10,873 nucleotides of DNA from Clostridia bacterium (GTDB lineage: Bacteria; Bacillota; Clostridia; Christensenellales; Aristaeellaceae). Below the pieces are notes generated by a model. The model was given only the letters and a program-made list of their open reading frames with translations, searched no databases and was not told the origin of the DNA. Positions 1 through 6,987 of the stretch are shown in pieces; within the stretch, counting starts at the first letter, position 1, and every line of letters begins with the position of its first letter. The position numbers were made by a program, and so were the translations under genes. The stretch is from positions 1 through 10,873 of the forward strand of contig JAFWBZ010000235.1 of the NCBI GenBank assembly GCA_017537105.1, written 5' to 3'.

Positions 1-848
1 GCATCGTGTGGTACAACACCGAGATCCTGGAGGAGGCCGGCGTCGACTACACCACCATCAAGACCTGGGATGACTATCATGAGGCCGGCAAGGTCGTTCT
101 GGAGAAGACCGGCAAGCCCATGTGCACCTGGGAGTCCAAGGACTGCTGGAGCATCTATCCGCTGGTCAACCAGCACGGCGGCGACTGGTTGACGCCCGAC
201 AACGAGGTCCGCATGGACGAGCAGGTCGTCATCGACACGCTGGCCTTCATGCGCAGCATGCTGGACGACGGCACCGCGGTGGCCTGCCCGGGCGGCAACC
301 ATCACTCCGAGGAATACTACGGCTGGATGGACCAGGGCGGATGCGCCTCCGTGTCCATGCCGTTCTGGTATCTGAACCGCTTCACCGACTACATGCCCGA
401 CCTGGCCGGAAAGATGAAGGTTGCCCCGATGCCCCTGTGGTCCGACGGCGGCCACAAGTCCGCGCAGATGGGCGGCACCGGCACCGCGGTGGTGAAGACC
501 AGCGAGCACGTGGACATCGCCAAGCAGTGGCTGGCCTACGCGACGCTGAGCTTCGAAGGCTGCGTCAACACCTGGCTGATCCTGGGCTTCGATCCGATCA
601 TGACCGACGTCTACGGCTCCGAGGAGATGAAGGCGCCCAACAAGTTCTTCGACTACTATGACGACACCATCTTCGACATGCTCAAGACCGTGCTGGACGA
701 CATTCCGGACACCTGCCTGACCGAGTACTTCCCGGCGGCTGCCGACATCGTCCGCAATCAGATGGCCTACGACCTGGTCATGAGCGACAAGTCGCCTGAA
801 GACATCGCCAGGGAATGCGCCGAGGAGCTGCGCGATCAGATCTTCTGA
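1..848 (+). CDS. ABC transporter sugar-binding protein (family 1 type), 3' part
   Basis: C-terminal roughly 280 residues of an extracellular solute-binding protein of the SBP_bac_1/COG1653 kind, the lipid-anchored receptor that hands oligosaccharides to a MalFG-type permease pair. The reading frame is open to the left edge (an ATC codon precedes the GTG at 6), so neither the true start nor the signal peptide is in the window; perhaps 130-170 residues are missing. Visible family traits are the WYNTEILEEAG segment near the cut (a common hinge-region sequence in these proteins), a Trp/Tyr-rich body suited to stacking on sugars, and a late GGTGTAVVKTSEH segment followed by helices. Two permease genes of the matching class follow on the same strand after a 93-nt gap holding a hairpin. 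The GH51 gene further down suggests arabinose-containing oligosaccharides as ligand; that is inference from context. Confidence 0.9.
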   Translation, partial: IVWYNTEILEEAGVDYTTIKTWDDYHEAGKVVLEKTGKPMCTWESKDCWSIYPLVNQHGGDWLTPDNEVRMDEQVVIDTLAFMRSMLDDGTAVACPGGNHHSEEYYGWMDQGGCASVSMPFWYLNRFTDYMPDLAGKMKVAPMPLWSDGGHKSAQMGGTGTAVVKTSEHVDIAKQWLAYATLSFEGCVNTWLILGFDPIMTDVYGSEEMKAPNKFFDYYDDTIFDMLKTVLDDIPDTCLTEYFPAAADIVRNQMAYDLVMSDKSPEDIARECAEELRDQIF

Positions 849-869
849 TCCCCGCTTCCCGTCCCGACA

Positions 870-904
870 GATAGCCGAAGGGGGAATCACCCCTTTCGGC
901 TATC
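870..904 (+). promoter_or_regulatory. Intercistronic hairpin between binding protein and permease genes
   Basis: Nearly perfect inverted repeat: positions 870-884 pair with 890-904 (15 pairs including one G-T wobble) around the 5-base loop AATCA. The right arm is followed by CCCATTCTAAC, not a T-run, so it does not look like a full rho-independent terminator. A stable stem between a binding-protein gene and its permease genes is a known arrangement (as in malE-malF of enteric bacteria) that protects the upstream mRNA and lowers permease expression. The role here is inferred from position and structure. Confidence 0.7.
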
Positions 905-941
905 CCCATTCTAACTCCCCTCTGACGAGGAGGTCTTCCGC

Positions 942-1856
942 ATGCAAAAGCAGTCTTCATCCAAAAAGCTCCACGGCAATCCGCTCACCAATCCCAAGGT
1001 GGTGCCCTATGTGTTTGTGGCGCCCTTTGTGATTTACTTTCTCCTGGTCTTCCTCTATCCCACCATCGCCACGGTCCTGATGAGCTTCCAGCGCATCGAC
1101 GGGCCGACGCAGGTGACCTACATCGGCTTCAAGAATTACGAGCGGCTGTTCAGCCGCAACTTCATCCAGGCGCTGCAGACGACGACCCGCTACGCCATAT
1201 GGGATGTCATCGTGCTGACCTCGGTGCCGCTGCTGTTCGCCGTGCTGCTGCATTCGGGGCTGGTGAAGTTCGCGAGCTTTTTCAAGTCGCTGTTCTTCAT
1301 CCCGGCGCTGACCAGCATCATTGTGGCGGGCATCGTGTTCCGCCTGGCCTTCGGCACCCTGCCCACGGCCCCCGTAAACCGGCTGGTCTCCCTGTTCGGC
1401 CAGGAGCCCCGCGACTGGCTGATGTACGCCGGCACGGGCAACCTGGTGTTGATCGTCCTCACGCTGTGGCGATGGATGGGCGTCAACATCATCTACTATC
1501 TCTCCGGCATACAGTCCATCCCCACCGACCTCTACGAGGCCGCCGAGATTGACGGTGCCGGCAGCATCGCCAAGTTCTTTCACGTGACGCTTCCCGGAAT
1601 CAAACCGGTGCTGATATACGTCATCACCATCACGGTGCTCGGCGGCTTTTCCATGTTCACGGAATCCGTCGCCCTGTGGCAGCAGAACAACCCCGGCGGC
1701 GTGGGTCGCACCATCGTGGGATACATGTACATGATGGGCTTCTACAAGAGCAACATGGGCATGGCCTCAGCCGTGGGCCTGACGCTGCTGGTCATCGTGG
1801 TGCTGGTCAACATGATCCAACTGGTCCTGATGGGCTTTTTCAGAAAGGAGGACTGA
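942..1856 (+). CDS. ABC sugar transporter permease, MalF/UgpA type
   Basis: Inner-membrane permease of 304 residues, the usual length for the first permease of a carbohydrate (CUT1) importer. A short basic N-terminus is followed by a first membrane span at about residues 20-45 and five further hydrophobic stretches. The cytoplasmic EAA loop that docks on the ATPase is clear at about residues 199-218 (EAAEIDGAGSIAKFFHVTLPG, with the conserved E, A, D, G, A and final LPG). The start ATG at 942 is preceded by GAGGAGG at a good distance. The next permease starts 2 nt after the stop, so the two are co-translated. No ATP-binding subunit is present in the window; CUT1 systems of Gram-positive bacteria often borrow a shared MsmK/UgpC-like ATPase encoded elsewhere. 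Substrate specificity cannot be read from the sequence. Confidence 0.93.
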   Translation: MQKQSSSKKLHGNPLTNPKVVPYVFVAPFVIYFLLVFLYPTIATVLMSFQRIDGPTQVTYIGFKNYERLFSRNFIQALQTTTRYAIWDVIVLTSVPLLFAVLLHSGLVKFASFFKSLFFIPALTSIIVAGIVFRLAFGTLPTAPVNRLVSLFGQEPRDWLMYAGTGNLVLIVLTLWRWMGVNIIYYLSGIQSIPTDLYEAAEIDGAGSIAKFFHVTLPGIKPVLIYVITITVLGGFSMFTESVALWQQNNPGGVGRTIVGYMYMMGFYKSNMGMASAVGLTLLVIVVLVNMIQLVLMGFFRKED

Positions 1857-1858
1857 GC

Positions 1859-2716
1859 ATGCAAAGCAAGCGCTATATCGACTGGCGAAGGACGACCCTG
1901 ACCGTGCTGGCCACGGGACTGATGGTCATTGCCGCGCTCATCGCCATGCTCCCCTTCGCGTTCATGTTCCTGAGCTCCCTGAAGCCGGGCCAGGAGATGC
2001 TGCGCAAGGGCCTGAGCCTTACCTTCGAGCCGGGCATTTCCTCCTTTAAGAACTACGCCGCCCTGAACACCTATCGCGACGGCATCTACTGGCAGTGGTA
2101 CAAGTCCAGCGCAATCATCATGCTGATCCAGACCGTCATCGGCCTGTTCTTCGGCTCCCTGGTCGGCTACGGACTCGCCATGTACGACTTCAAGGGGAAG
2201 AATGCCATCTTCACCGTCGTCCTGGTGGTCATGATGATCCCCTTTGAAATCCTGCTGCTCCCGCTGTACCGCATGCTGATCCGCACGCACCTGACGGACA
2301 CGTACTTCGGCGTGGTGCTGCCCTACCTGGTGCCGCCCTTCATGGTGTTCTTCTTCCGGCAATACGTGCTGGGCCTGCCCCGGGAGCTGTTGGAGGCCGG
2401 GCGCATTGACGGCTGCACCGACTACGGCGTGTTCTTCCGCATCATGGTTCCCATCATGATCCCCGCATTCGGCGCCATGGCCATATTGTCCTGCATGAAC
2501 AGCTGGAACAACCTGCTGTGGCCCCTGATCGTGCTGAGCACCAACGAAAAGTTTACCATCCCGATCGGCATGGGCACGACGATCACCCCCTACGGCAACG
2601 CCTTTGACGTGCTGATGCCCGGCGCGGTCATGGCCGTCGTGCCGATCGTCATCATCTATCTCTTCGCCCAGAAGACCTTCATCGCAGGCCTGACCGCAGG
2701 CAGCGTCAAGGGTTGA
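1859..2716 (+). CDS. ABC sugar transporter permease, MalG/AraQ type
   Basis: Second membrane subunit of the importer, 285 residues, the usual MalG-class length. The frame stays open upstream to about 1676, but that part overlaps the first permease in another frame; the ATG at 1859 (MQSKRYIDWRR) has AAGGAGG 8 nt before it, inside the last codons of the preceding gene, and is the credible start. Residues about 15-37 form the first span (LATGLMVIAALIAMLPFAFMF), followed by the SSLKP segment common in this family. The EAA loop begins at about residue 178 (LEAGRIDGCTDYGVFFRIMVP), ending in the conserved P. The protein ends AGLTAGSVKG, a typical MalG-class C-terminus that reaches toward the ATPase. 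With the preceding permease it forms the channel for the binding protein's sugar. Confidence 0.93.
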   Translation: MQSKRYIDWRRTTLTVLATGLMVIAALIAMLPFAFMFLSSLKPGQEMLRKGLSLTFEPGISSFKNYAALNTYRDGIYWQWYKSSAIIMLIQTVIGLFFGSLVGYGLAMYDFKGKNAIFTVVLVVMMIPFEILLLPLYRMLIRTHLTDTYFGVVLPYLVPPFMVFFFRQYVLGLPRELLEAGRIDGCTDYGVFFRIMVPIMIPAFGAMAILSCMNSWNNLLWPLIVLSTNEKFTIPIGMGTTITPYGNAFDVLMPGAVMAVVPIVIIYLFAQKTFIAGLTAGSVKG

Positions 2717-2741
2717 CGGGGACCAGATTTTATACTATCAT
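2713..2741 (+). promoter_or_regulatory. Candidate internal promoter for the arabinofuranosidase gene
   Basis: TTGACG at 2713-2718 and TATCAT at 2736-2741 are each one base from the sigma-70/SigA consensus, and the spacer is exactly 17 nt. The -35 element overlaps the stop codon of the second permease. Transcription would begin near 2748, about 27 nt before the GH51 start. An imperfect operator-like inverted repeat (CAGAT at 2724-2728, ATCTG at 2740-2744) straddles the -10 region. This is consensus matching by eye; no regulator is identified. Confidence 0.5.
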
Positions 2742-2760
2742 CTGTCTTAGGCTTTGTCAT

Positions 2761-2766
2761 AAGGAG
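2761..2766 (+). promoter_or_regulatory. Ribosome binding site that decides the GH51 start
   Basis: AAGGAG lies only 2 nt before the ATG at 2769 but 8 nt before the in-frame ATG at 2775. The spacing favours 2775, shortening the product by two residues. Confidence 0.6.
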
Positions 2767-2774
2767 ACATGCGT

Positions 2775-4289
2775 ATGAAGAGAGCTTCCATGATACTGGA
2801 CAGGGACTACCGGATCGGGCGGATCGATCCCCGCATCTATGGTTCATTCATTGAGCACCTCGGTCGCGCGGTCTATGGCGGCATCTATGAGCCCGGGCAC
2901 CCGATGGCCGACGCGCAGGGCTTCCGGAGGGATGTGCTGGACTTCGTGGGCCGGATGGGCGTGCCGGTGGTGCGCTATCCGGGCGGAAATTTCGTCTCCG
3001 GCTTCCACTGGGAGGATTCCGTGGGGCCCAAGGAGCTGCGGCCGAAGCGCCTGGACCTGGCCTGGTTCACCACAGAGACCAACGAGGTGGGGCTGCATGA
3101 GTTCGCCGACTGGGCGTCAAAGGCCGGCTCCGAGGTGATGTATGCCGTCAACCTGGGCACACGCGGCCCGGAAAACGCCCGCGACATCGTGGAATACGCC
3201 AATCATCCGGGCGGCAGCAAGTACTCCGACATGCGCATCGCCAACGGGCGGAAGGAGCCCTTCGGCATCCACCTGTGGTGCCTCGGCAACGAGATGGACG
3301 GCCCCTGGCAGATGGGACAGAAGACCGCATGGGAGTATGGACGCATCGCCAACGAGGCCGCCAAGATGATGAAGTGGGTGGACCCCTCCATCGAACTGGT
3401 GGCCAGCGGCTCCTCCTCCTCCGAGATGCCCACCTTCGGCGACTGGGAACTGACGATGCTGAACGAATGCTACGACAACATCGACTACGTCTCCCTGCAC
3501 CGCTACTACGGCAATCCCACCAACGACACGCCCGGCTTCCTGGCCCGCACCATGGACCTCGACGACTTCATCAAGTCCGTCGTGTCCATCTGTGACGCCG
3601 TGAAGGGCAAGAAGCACAGCCGGAAGCAGGTCAACCTGTCCTTCGACGAGTGGAACGTCTGGTATCACTCCAACGAGCAGGACAAGGAGATCTGGAAGCG
3701 CGGCAAGTGGGGCCCTGCCCTGCCCCTGCTGGAGGATGTCTACAACTTTGAGGACGCGCTGCTGGCGGGATCGATGCTGATCACCTTCCTGCGCAACGCC
3801 GACCGCGTCAGGATCGCCTGCCTGGCGCAGCTGGTCAACGTCATCGCACCGATCATGACCCGGAACGGCGGCCCCTGCTGGGCGCAGACCATCTTCTATC
3901 CCTTCATGCACGCCTCGAAGTACGGCCGCGGAACCTCGCTGCGGGCCATCGTTCACACGCCCGTGTACGACTGCGCGGACTATGAAGGCGTGCCGGTGAT
4001 CGATGCCACGGCAACGCTGTCCGAGGAGGAAGACGCGGTGACGGTCTTCTGCGTCAACCGCGACATGTCCGAGGATTTCGAGCTGAACCTGGACCTGCGC
4101 GGCTTCGGGCCGATGCGGCTTTCGTCGCACATCCTGCTGCACCACGACGACACCAAGGCCGTCAACACCGAGGACAACCCGATGAACGTGGCGCCCTGCG
4201 CCGGTCCCGGCGGCACGGTGGACGGCGGGCGTGCCAGCGTCCGGCTGCCGGCGCTGAGCTGGAATGTCCTGCGGTTTACGCGGGCGTGA
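2775..4289 (+). CDS. abfA: GH51 alpha-L-arabinofuranosidase (intracellular)
   Basis: Retaining exo-enzyme that removes terminal alpha-L-arabinofuranosyl groups from arabino-oligosaccharides. The 504-residue length is the norm for bacterial GH51 enzymes. The acid/base glutamate is E173 in CLGNEMDGPWQ and the nucleophile is E292 in SFDEWNVWY; these positions nearly coincide with E175 and E294 of the Geobacillus stearothermophilus enzyme. The N-terminus (RIDPRIYGSFIEHLGRAVYG) and RYPGGNFVSGFHWED are family hallmarks of the TIM barrel; residues after about 385 form the C-terminal beta domain. There is no signal peptide, so it acts in the cytoplasm on sugars brought in by the adjoining ABC transporter. 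The ATG at 2775 is preferred over 2769 on ribosome-binding-site spacing. The gene is downstream of the permeases by 58 nt, with a possible promoter of its own, and is followed by a terminator. The family call is very secure; the exact substrate is not known. Confidence 0.96.
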   Translation: MKRASMILDRDYRIGRIDPRIYGSFIEHLGRAVYGGIYEPGHPMADAQGFRRDVLDFVGRMGVPVVRYPGGNFVSGFHWEDSVGPKELRPKRLDLAWFTTETNEVGLHEFADWASKAGSEVMYAVNLGTRGPENARDIVEYANHPGGSKYSDMRIANGRKEPFGIHLWCLGNEMDGPWQMGQKTAWEYGRIANEAAKMMKWVDPSIELVASGSSSSEMPTFGDWELTMLNECYDNIDYVSLHRYYGNPTNDTPGFLARTMDLDDFIKSVVSICDAVKGKKHSRKQVNLSFDEWNVWYHSNEQDKEIWKRGKWGPALPLLEDVYNFEDALLAGSMLITFLRNADRVRIACLAQLVNVIAPIMTRNGGPCWAQTIFYPFMHASKYGRGTSLRAIVHTPVYDCADYEGVPVIDATATLSEEEDAVTVFCVNRDMSEDFELNLDLRGFGPMRLSSHILLHHDDTKAVNTEDNPMNVAPCAGPGGTVDGGRASVRLPALSWNVLRFTRA

Positions 4290-4312
4290 TCGGAAAGTCG
4301 AATACAGTGCAA

Positions 4313-4358
4313 CGCGGGCGGAACCCTTCTCCGGGGTTCCGCCCGCGCCGTTGTTTTT
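4313..4358 (+). terminator. Rho-independent terminator after the GH51 gene
   Basis: A GC-rich 14-bp perfect stem (4313-4326 with 4334-4347) with a 7-nt loop begins 24 nt after the GH51 stop and is followed shortly by TTGTTTTT (4351-4358). It ends the plus-strand sugar operon. Because the stem is symmetric it could also act on the convergent minus-strand transcript, but in that direction no T-run follows the stem, so its effect there is doubtful. Confidence 0.85.
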
Positions 4359-4395
4359 GGGGAATCATTGCTTCCCAACGGTGTATTTATTGCGC

Positions 4396-5487
4396 TCAGT
4401 TCAGCTTCAAATCGCCGTCCTTCACCCAGCCCATCCGCCGGACGACGGCGTGGATGGCCAGCGAAAGCACCGCGGGAAGGACAAAGGAGATCATGACGAG
4501 GCCGATCCAGTCCATCGCCGTGATGGCGGACTTCGCGCCGGAGGCGACGTCGTTGATCCATCCGGTGTACACGCCAATCTGTCCCACCAAGCCGCAGGTG
4601 CCCATGCCGGAGGACACCGGCGCGCCGTTCATGCGCAGCCTGAACAGGCAGGTAGCAATGGGGCCGGTGATGGCCGAGGTCAGCGCCGGCGCGATCCAGA
4701 TCCGGGGGTTCCGGACGATGTTGCCCATCTGCAGCATCGAAGTGCCGATGCCCTGGGACAGCAGCCCGCCCCAGCGGTTTTCCCGGAAGGAGATCGCGGC
4801 AAAGCCCACCATCTGCGCGCAGCAGCCCGCCACCGCGGCGCCGCCCGCCAATCCCGTCAGGCCCAGCGCGGCGCAGATGGCTGCGGAGGAGATGGGCAGC
4901 GTCAGCGCCATGCCCACCAGCACGGACACCAGAATGCCCATCAGGAAGGGCTGGAGCTCTGTGGCCCACTTGATCAGGTCTCCCACCCGGGTCGCCGCGC
5001 GGCCCAGCGCCGGCGCGATCAGCCAGGACAGGCAGATGCCGACGCCGATCGTCACCAGTGGGGTCACCAGGATGTCCACCGGCGTCTCCTTGGATATGGC
5101 CTTGCCGCACTCTGCCGCGACAATGGCGACCACCAGCACCGCCAGCGGTCCGCCCGTGCCGCCCAGCGCGTTGGAGGCAAAGCCCACCGAGATCATCGAA
5201 AACAGCACCAGCGGCGGGCACTTCAGCGCGTAGCCGATGGCCACGGCCATCGCGGGACCGCTCATGGCCGAGGCAATGCCGCCCACGGTGTACTCCACGC
5301 CGGCGACGGTCGCCACCGGCACGGTGAGGAACGGGATGTGAAACTGCGTGCCGATGGTGTTGATGATCGTGCCGATCAACAGCGAGCAGAACAGGCCCTG
5401 CGCCATTGCGCCCAGTGCGTCGATGCCATAGCGCCTCAGCGAGATCTGAATGTCCTTTCGCTTCAGGAACTCCCGGATTTTCTCCAT
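4396..5487 (-). CDS. PTS EIIC-like membrane protein (PTS_EIIC_2 type)
   Basis: Polytopic membrane protein of 363 residues resembling the PF13303-type EIIC family, distinct from the classical sugar EIIC proteins. After an amphipathic N-terminus (MEKIREFLKRKDIQIS) come about eight to ten hydrophobic segments rich in Gly and Ala. The conserved-looking block starting at N287 (NGAPVSSGMGTCGLVGQIGV) and the earlier GGIASAMSGPAMAVAIGYALK stretch are the features on which the family call rests. The start ATG at 5487 has GGAGGGG about 8 nt upstream. The gene begins 46 nt after the transglutaminase-like gene and shares its direction, so it is probably the last gene of the minus-strand cluster. No EIIA or EIIB domain is fused or adjacent; the substrate is unknown. 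The only other PTS element nearby is the HPr domain of the frameshifted fusion gene at the head of the cluster. Confidence 0.8.
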   Translation of the reverse strand: MEKIREFLKRKDIQISLRRYGIDALGAMAQGLFCSLLIGTIINTIGTQFHIPFLTVPVATVAGVEYTVGGIASAMSGPAMAVAIGYALKCPPLVLFSMISVGFASNALGGTGGPLAVLVVAIVAAECGKAISKETPVDILVTPLVTIGVGICLSWLIAPALGRAATRVGDLIKWATELQPFLMGILVSVLVGMALTLPISSAAICAALGLTGLAGGAAVAGCCAQMVGFAAISFRENRWGGLLSQGIGTSMLQMGNIVRNPRIWIAPALTSAITGPIATCLFRLRMNGAPVSSGMGTCGLVGQIGVYTGWINDVASGAKSAITAMDWIGLVMISFVLPAVLSLAIHAVVRRMGWVKDGDLKLN

Positions 5488-5533
5488 GTGCTTTCCCCTC
5501 CGTGTCCCGCGGGCCAGCCGCGGCCATATCGTA

Positions 5534-6919
5534 CTATCGAAGCGTGAACCGGTACAACGGCAGCGTCAGATCCTCCGACAGCCGGACGCAGGTCCCGCTC
5601 CTGCCGTAGTGCTCCACCAGCGCCGCGCTGACCTGTCGGGCGGCGTCCGTGCCGGTAAAGAATACCGTCGCCTTTCCCTCCGAATCCAGCTGTCGCACCG
5701 CGTTGGTGAGGCCCTCTGCGGCGTCCTTTGCGGTATACTTCGAAGCGCTGTAGTAATAGTTCCCGTCCACTGATGCGGCGTAGTCGCCGTCCGGGCACAC
5801 CGCCTGGTCCCAGCTGCGGCTGCTGCCGAAGCTGGAGGCGGGCAGGTTGAAGAACGTGTGCTCGATCGCGCCGCCGCTGCCGACCCTGTCGTCCCAGGTG
5901 AGGTCCACCACGTACCACAGGCCGTTCAGCCGAATCAGGTTCCACGCGTGTCCCTTGGCGTTCTTCGAATCCCGGGTGGTGGGGCCGCCCACCATCTCCA
6001 CCTCCAGCCCGGCGAGCCGAGCCATCAGCCGGAAGGTATCGACGTAACCCGCGCACTGGCAGAGGCCGTTCAGGAAGAAGCCCCGGGCGTCGTCAACATT
6101 CTCTCCCTTCACCGAGGTGAGGTATTCGCAGTGGTCCAGGATGTAGTCGTGGATGGCCAGCTCCTTCTCCACATCCGTCATGCCCACCTTCAGCAGGCCC
6201 GCCACCGCGTCCCGCGCCCGCACGGCGACCTCCCGGGTCTCCCCTTCCAGCTGGTCTACGGTGCCCTTCTGCAGCGCCAGCAGCGCCGCGAGGCCGGGCT
6301 TCAGCTCAGCGCGCAGGTAGGCCGGCGAGGTTCCGTAGGCGACGGCGTCAAAGTAATTGCTGAACTTGTCGGAAATGTCCGTCAAATCCGACTTGGACAG
6401 GGTCAGCGACTGGAGCGACACACTGTCCGTGCCGGTGTAGATCATCCACCAATACAGGTCGATCAGGGCCTCGCGGCTTCCGATGTGCAGCGATGGCTGC
6501 GGCCAGCTCAGCGTGCGGGCGTCGATCACCAGCTCTGCGGGCTCCCGCGTCGGAACCGCGGTCGGCTGGATCGTGGGGCTCAGGGATACCGTTGCAGCAG
6601 GCGTCGCGGTGCTCTCCGGAGGATTCGAGGGCGGCTGCACCGGTCTACGACCGCAGGAGCGCAGAAGCACGGCAATGGCGATGGCCGCGACGATCACCGC
6701 CACCAAAAGCAACAGCTCCGCGCCCCGGCCCTTCCGCACAGGGAGCAGCCCGGACGCACGTCCACCCGCTGCCTGCGCGCCGAACCGGTACGGCCGGCGC
6801 TTTTCGCCCCGGCGCACGCGGACAACGCCGGTCCGCCTGCGCGGCTCCGGCCTGTCCCTTCCCTGCGACCGGAGCGTCCGCGCGGGTCGCGCGGTGCCCC
6901 TGCCTCCTCTGTATGCCAA
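5534..6919 (-). CDS. Membrane-anchored transglutaminase-like (papain-fold) protein
   Basis: A 461-residue protein with an Arg-rich cytoplasmic N-terminus (about 1-65), one membrane span at about 69-86, a Pro/Ser/Thr-rich linker (about 90-127) and an extracellular C-terminal transglutaminase-like domain. The Cys-His-Asp triad of the superfamily is visible: C289 in CQCAGYVDTFRLM, H324 in GHAWNLIRLNG and D339 in VVDLTWDD. Bacterial members are usually proteases or amidases rather than true cross-linkers; the target is unknown. The extreme N-terminus starts at a TTG (6919) with GGGAGG about 10 nt upstream; no ATG exists in the first 60 codons, and a GTG near residue 36 is an alternative start. 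The cysteine after the span lacks a proper lipobox, so this is a membrane anchor and not a lipoprotein. It lies 68 nt after the dehydrogenase gene and 46 nt before the EIIC-like gene. Confidence 0.85.
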   Translation of the reverse strand: MAYRGGRGTARPARTLRSQGRDRPEPRRRTGVVRVRRGEKRRPYRFGAQAAGGRASGLLPVRKGRGAELLLLVAVIVAAIAIAVLLRSCGRRPVQPPSNPPESTATPAATVSLSPTIQPTAVPTREPAELVIDARTLSWPQPSLHIGSREALIDLYWWMIYTGTDSVSLQSLTLSKSDLTDISDKFSNYFDAVAYGTSPAYLRAELKPGLAALLALQKGTVDQLEGETREVAVRARDAVAGLLKVGMTDVEKELAIHDYILDHCEYLTSVKGENVDDARGFFLNGLCQCAGYVDTFRLMARLAGLEVEMVGGPTTRDSKNAKGHAWNLIRLNGLWYVVDLTWDDRVGSGGAIEHTFFNLPASSFGSSRSWDQAVCPDGDYAASVDGNYYYSASKYTAKDAAEGLTNAVRQLDSEGKATVFFTGTDAARQVSAALVEHYGRSGTCVRLSEDLTLPLYRFTLR

Positions 6920-6987
6920 ATCCGTCGTCCCTCCCGGGCCTGTTTACGCGCACAAGGGCGCTCGCTTCCGCGTGTCGGCCTTCCCGG

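Noticed and set aside
1676..1858. Upstream extension of the second permease frame.
   Set aside because: It overlaps the well-supported end of the first permease, reads as an Arg/His/Gly-rich shadow, and the ATG at 1859 has a good ribosome binding site.
3117..5527. Long antisense open frames opposite the GH51 gene (342 codons) and out of frame with the EIIC-like gene (515 codons).
   Set aside because: They overlap genes with clear family motifs, are rich in Arg, Gly, His and Pro as expected of shadow frames in GC-rich DNA, and have no ribosome binding site or recognisable domain.
6650..6665. Lipoprotein signal in the transglutaminase-like protein (LLRSC).
   Set aside because: Arg at the -2 position and about 70 residues before the hydrophobic segment do not fit a lipobox; a simple membrane anchor fits better.
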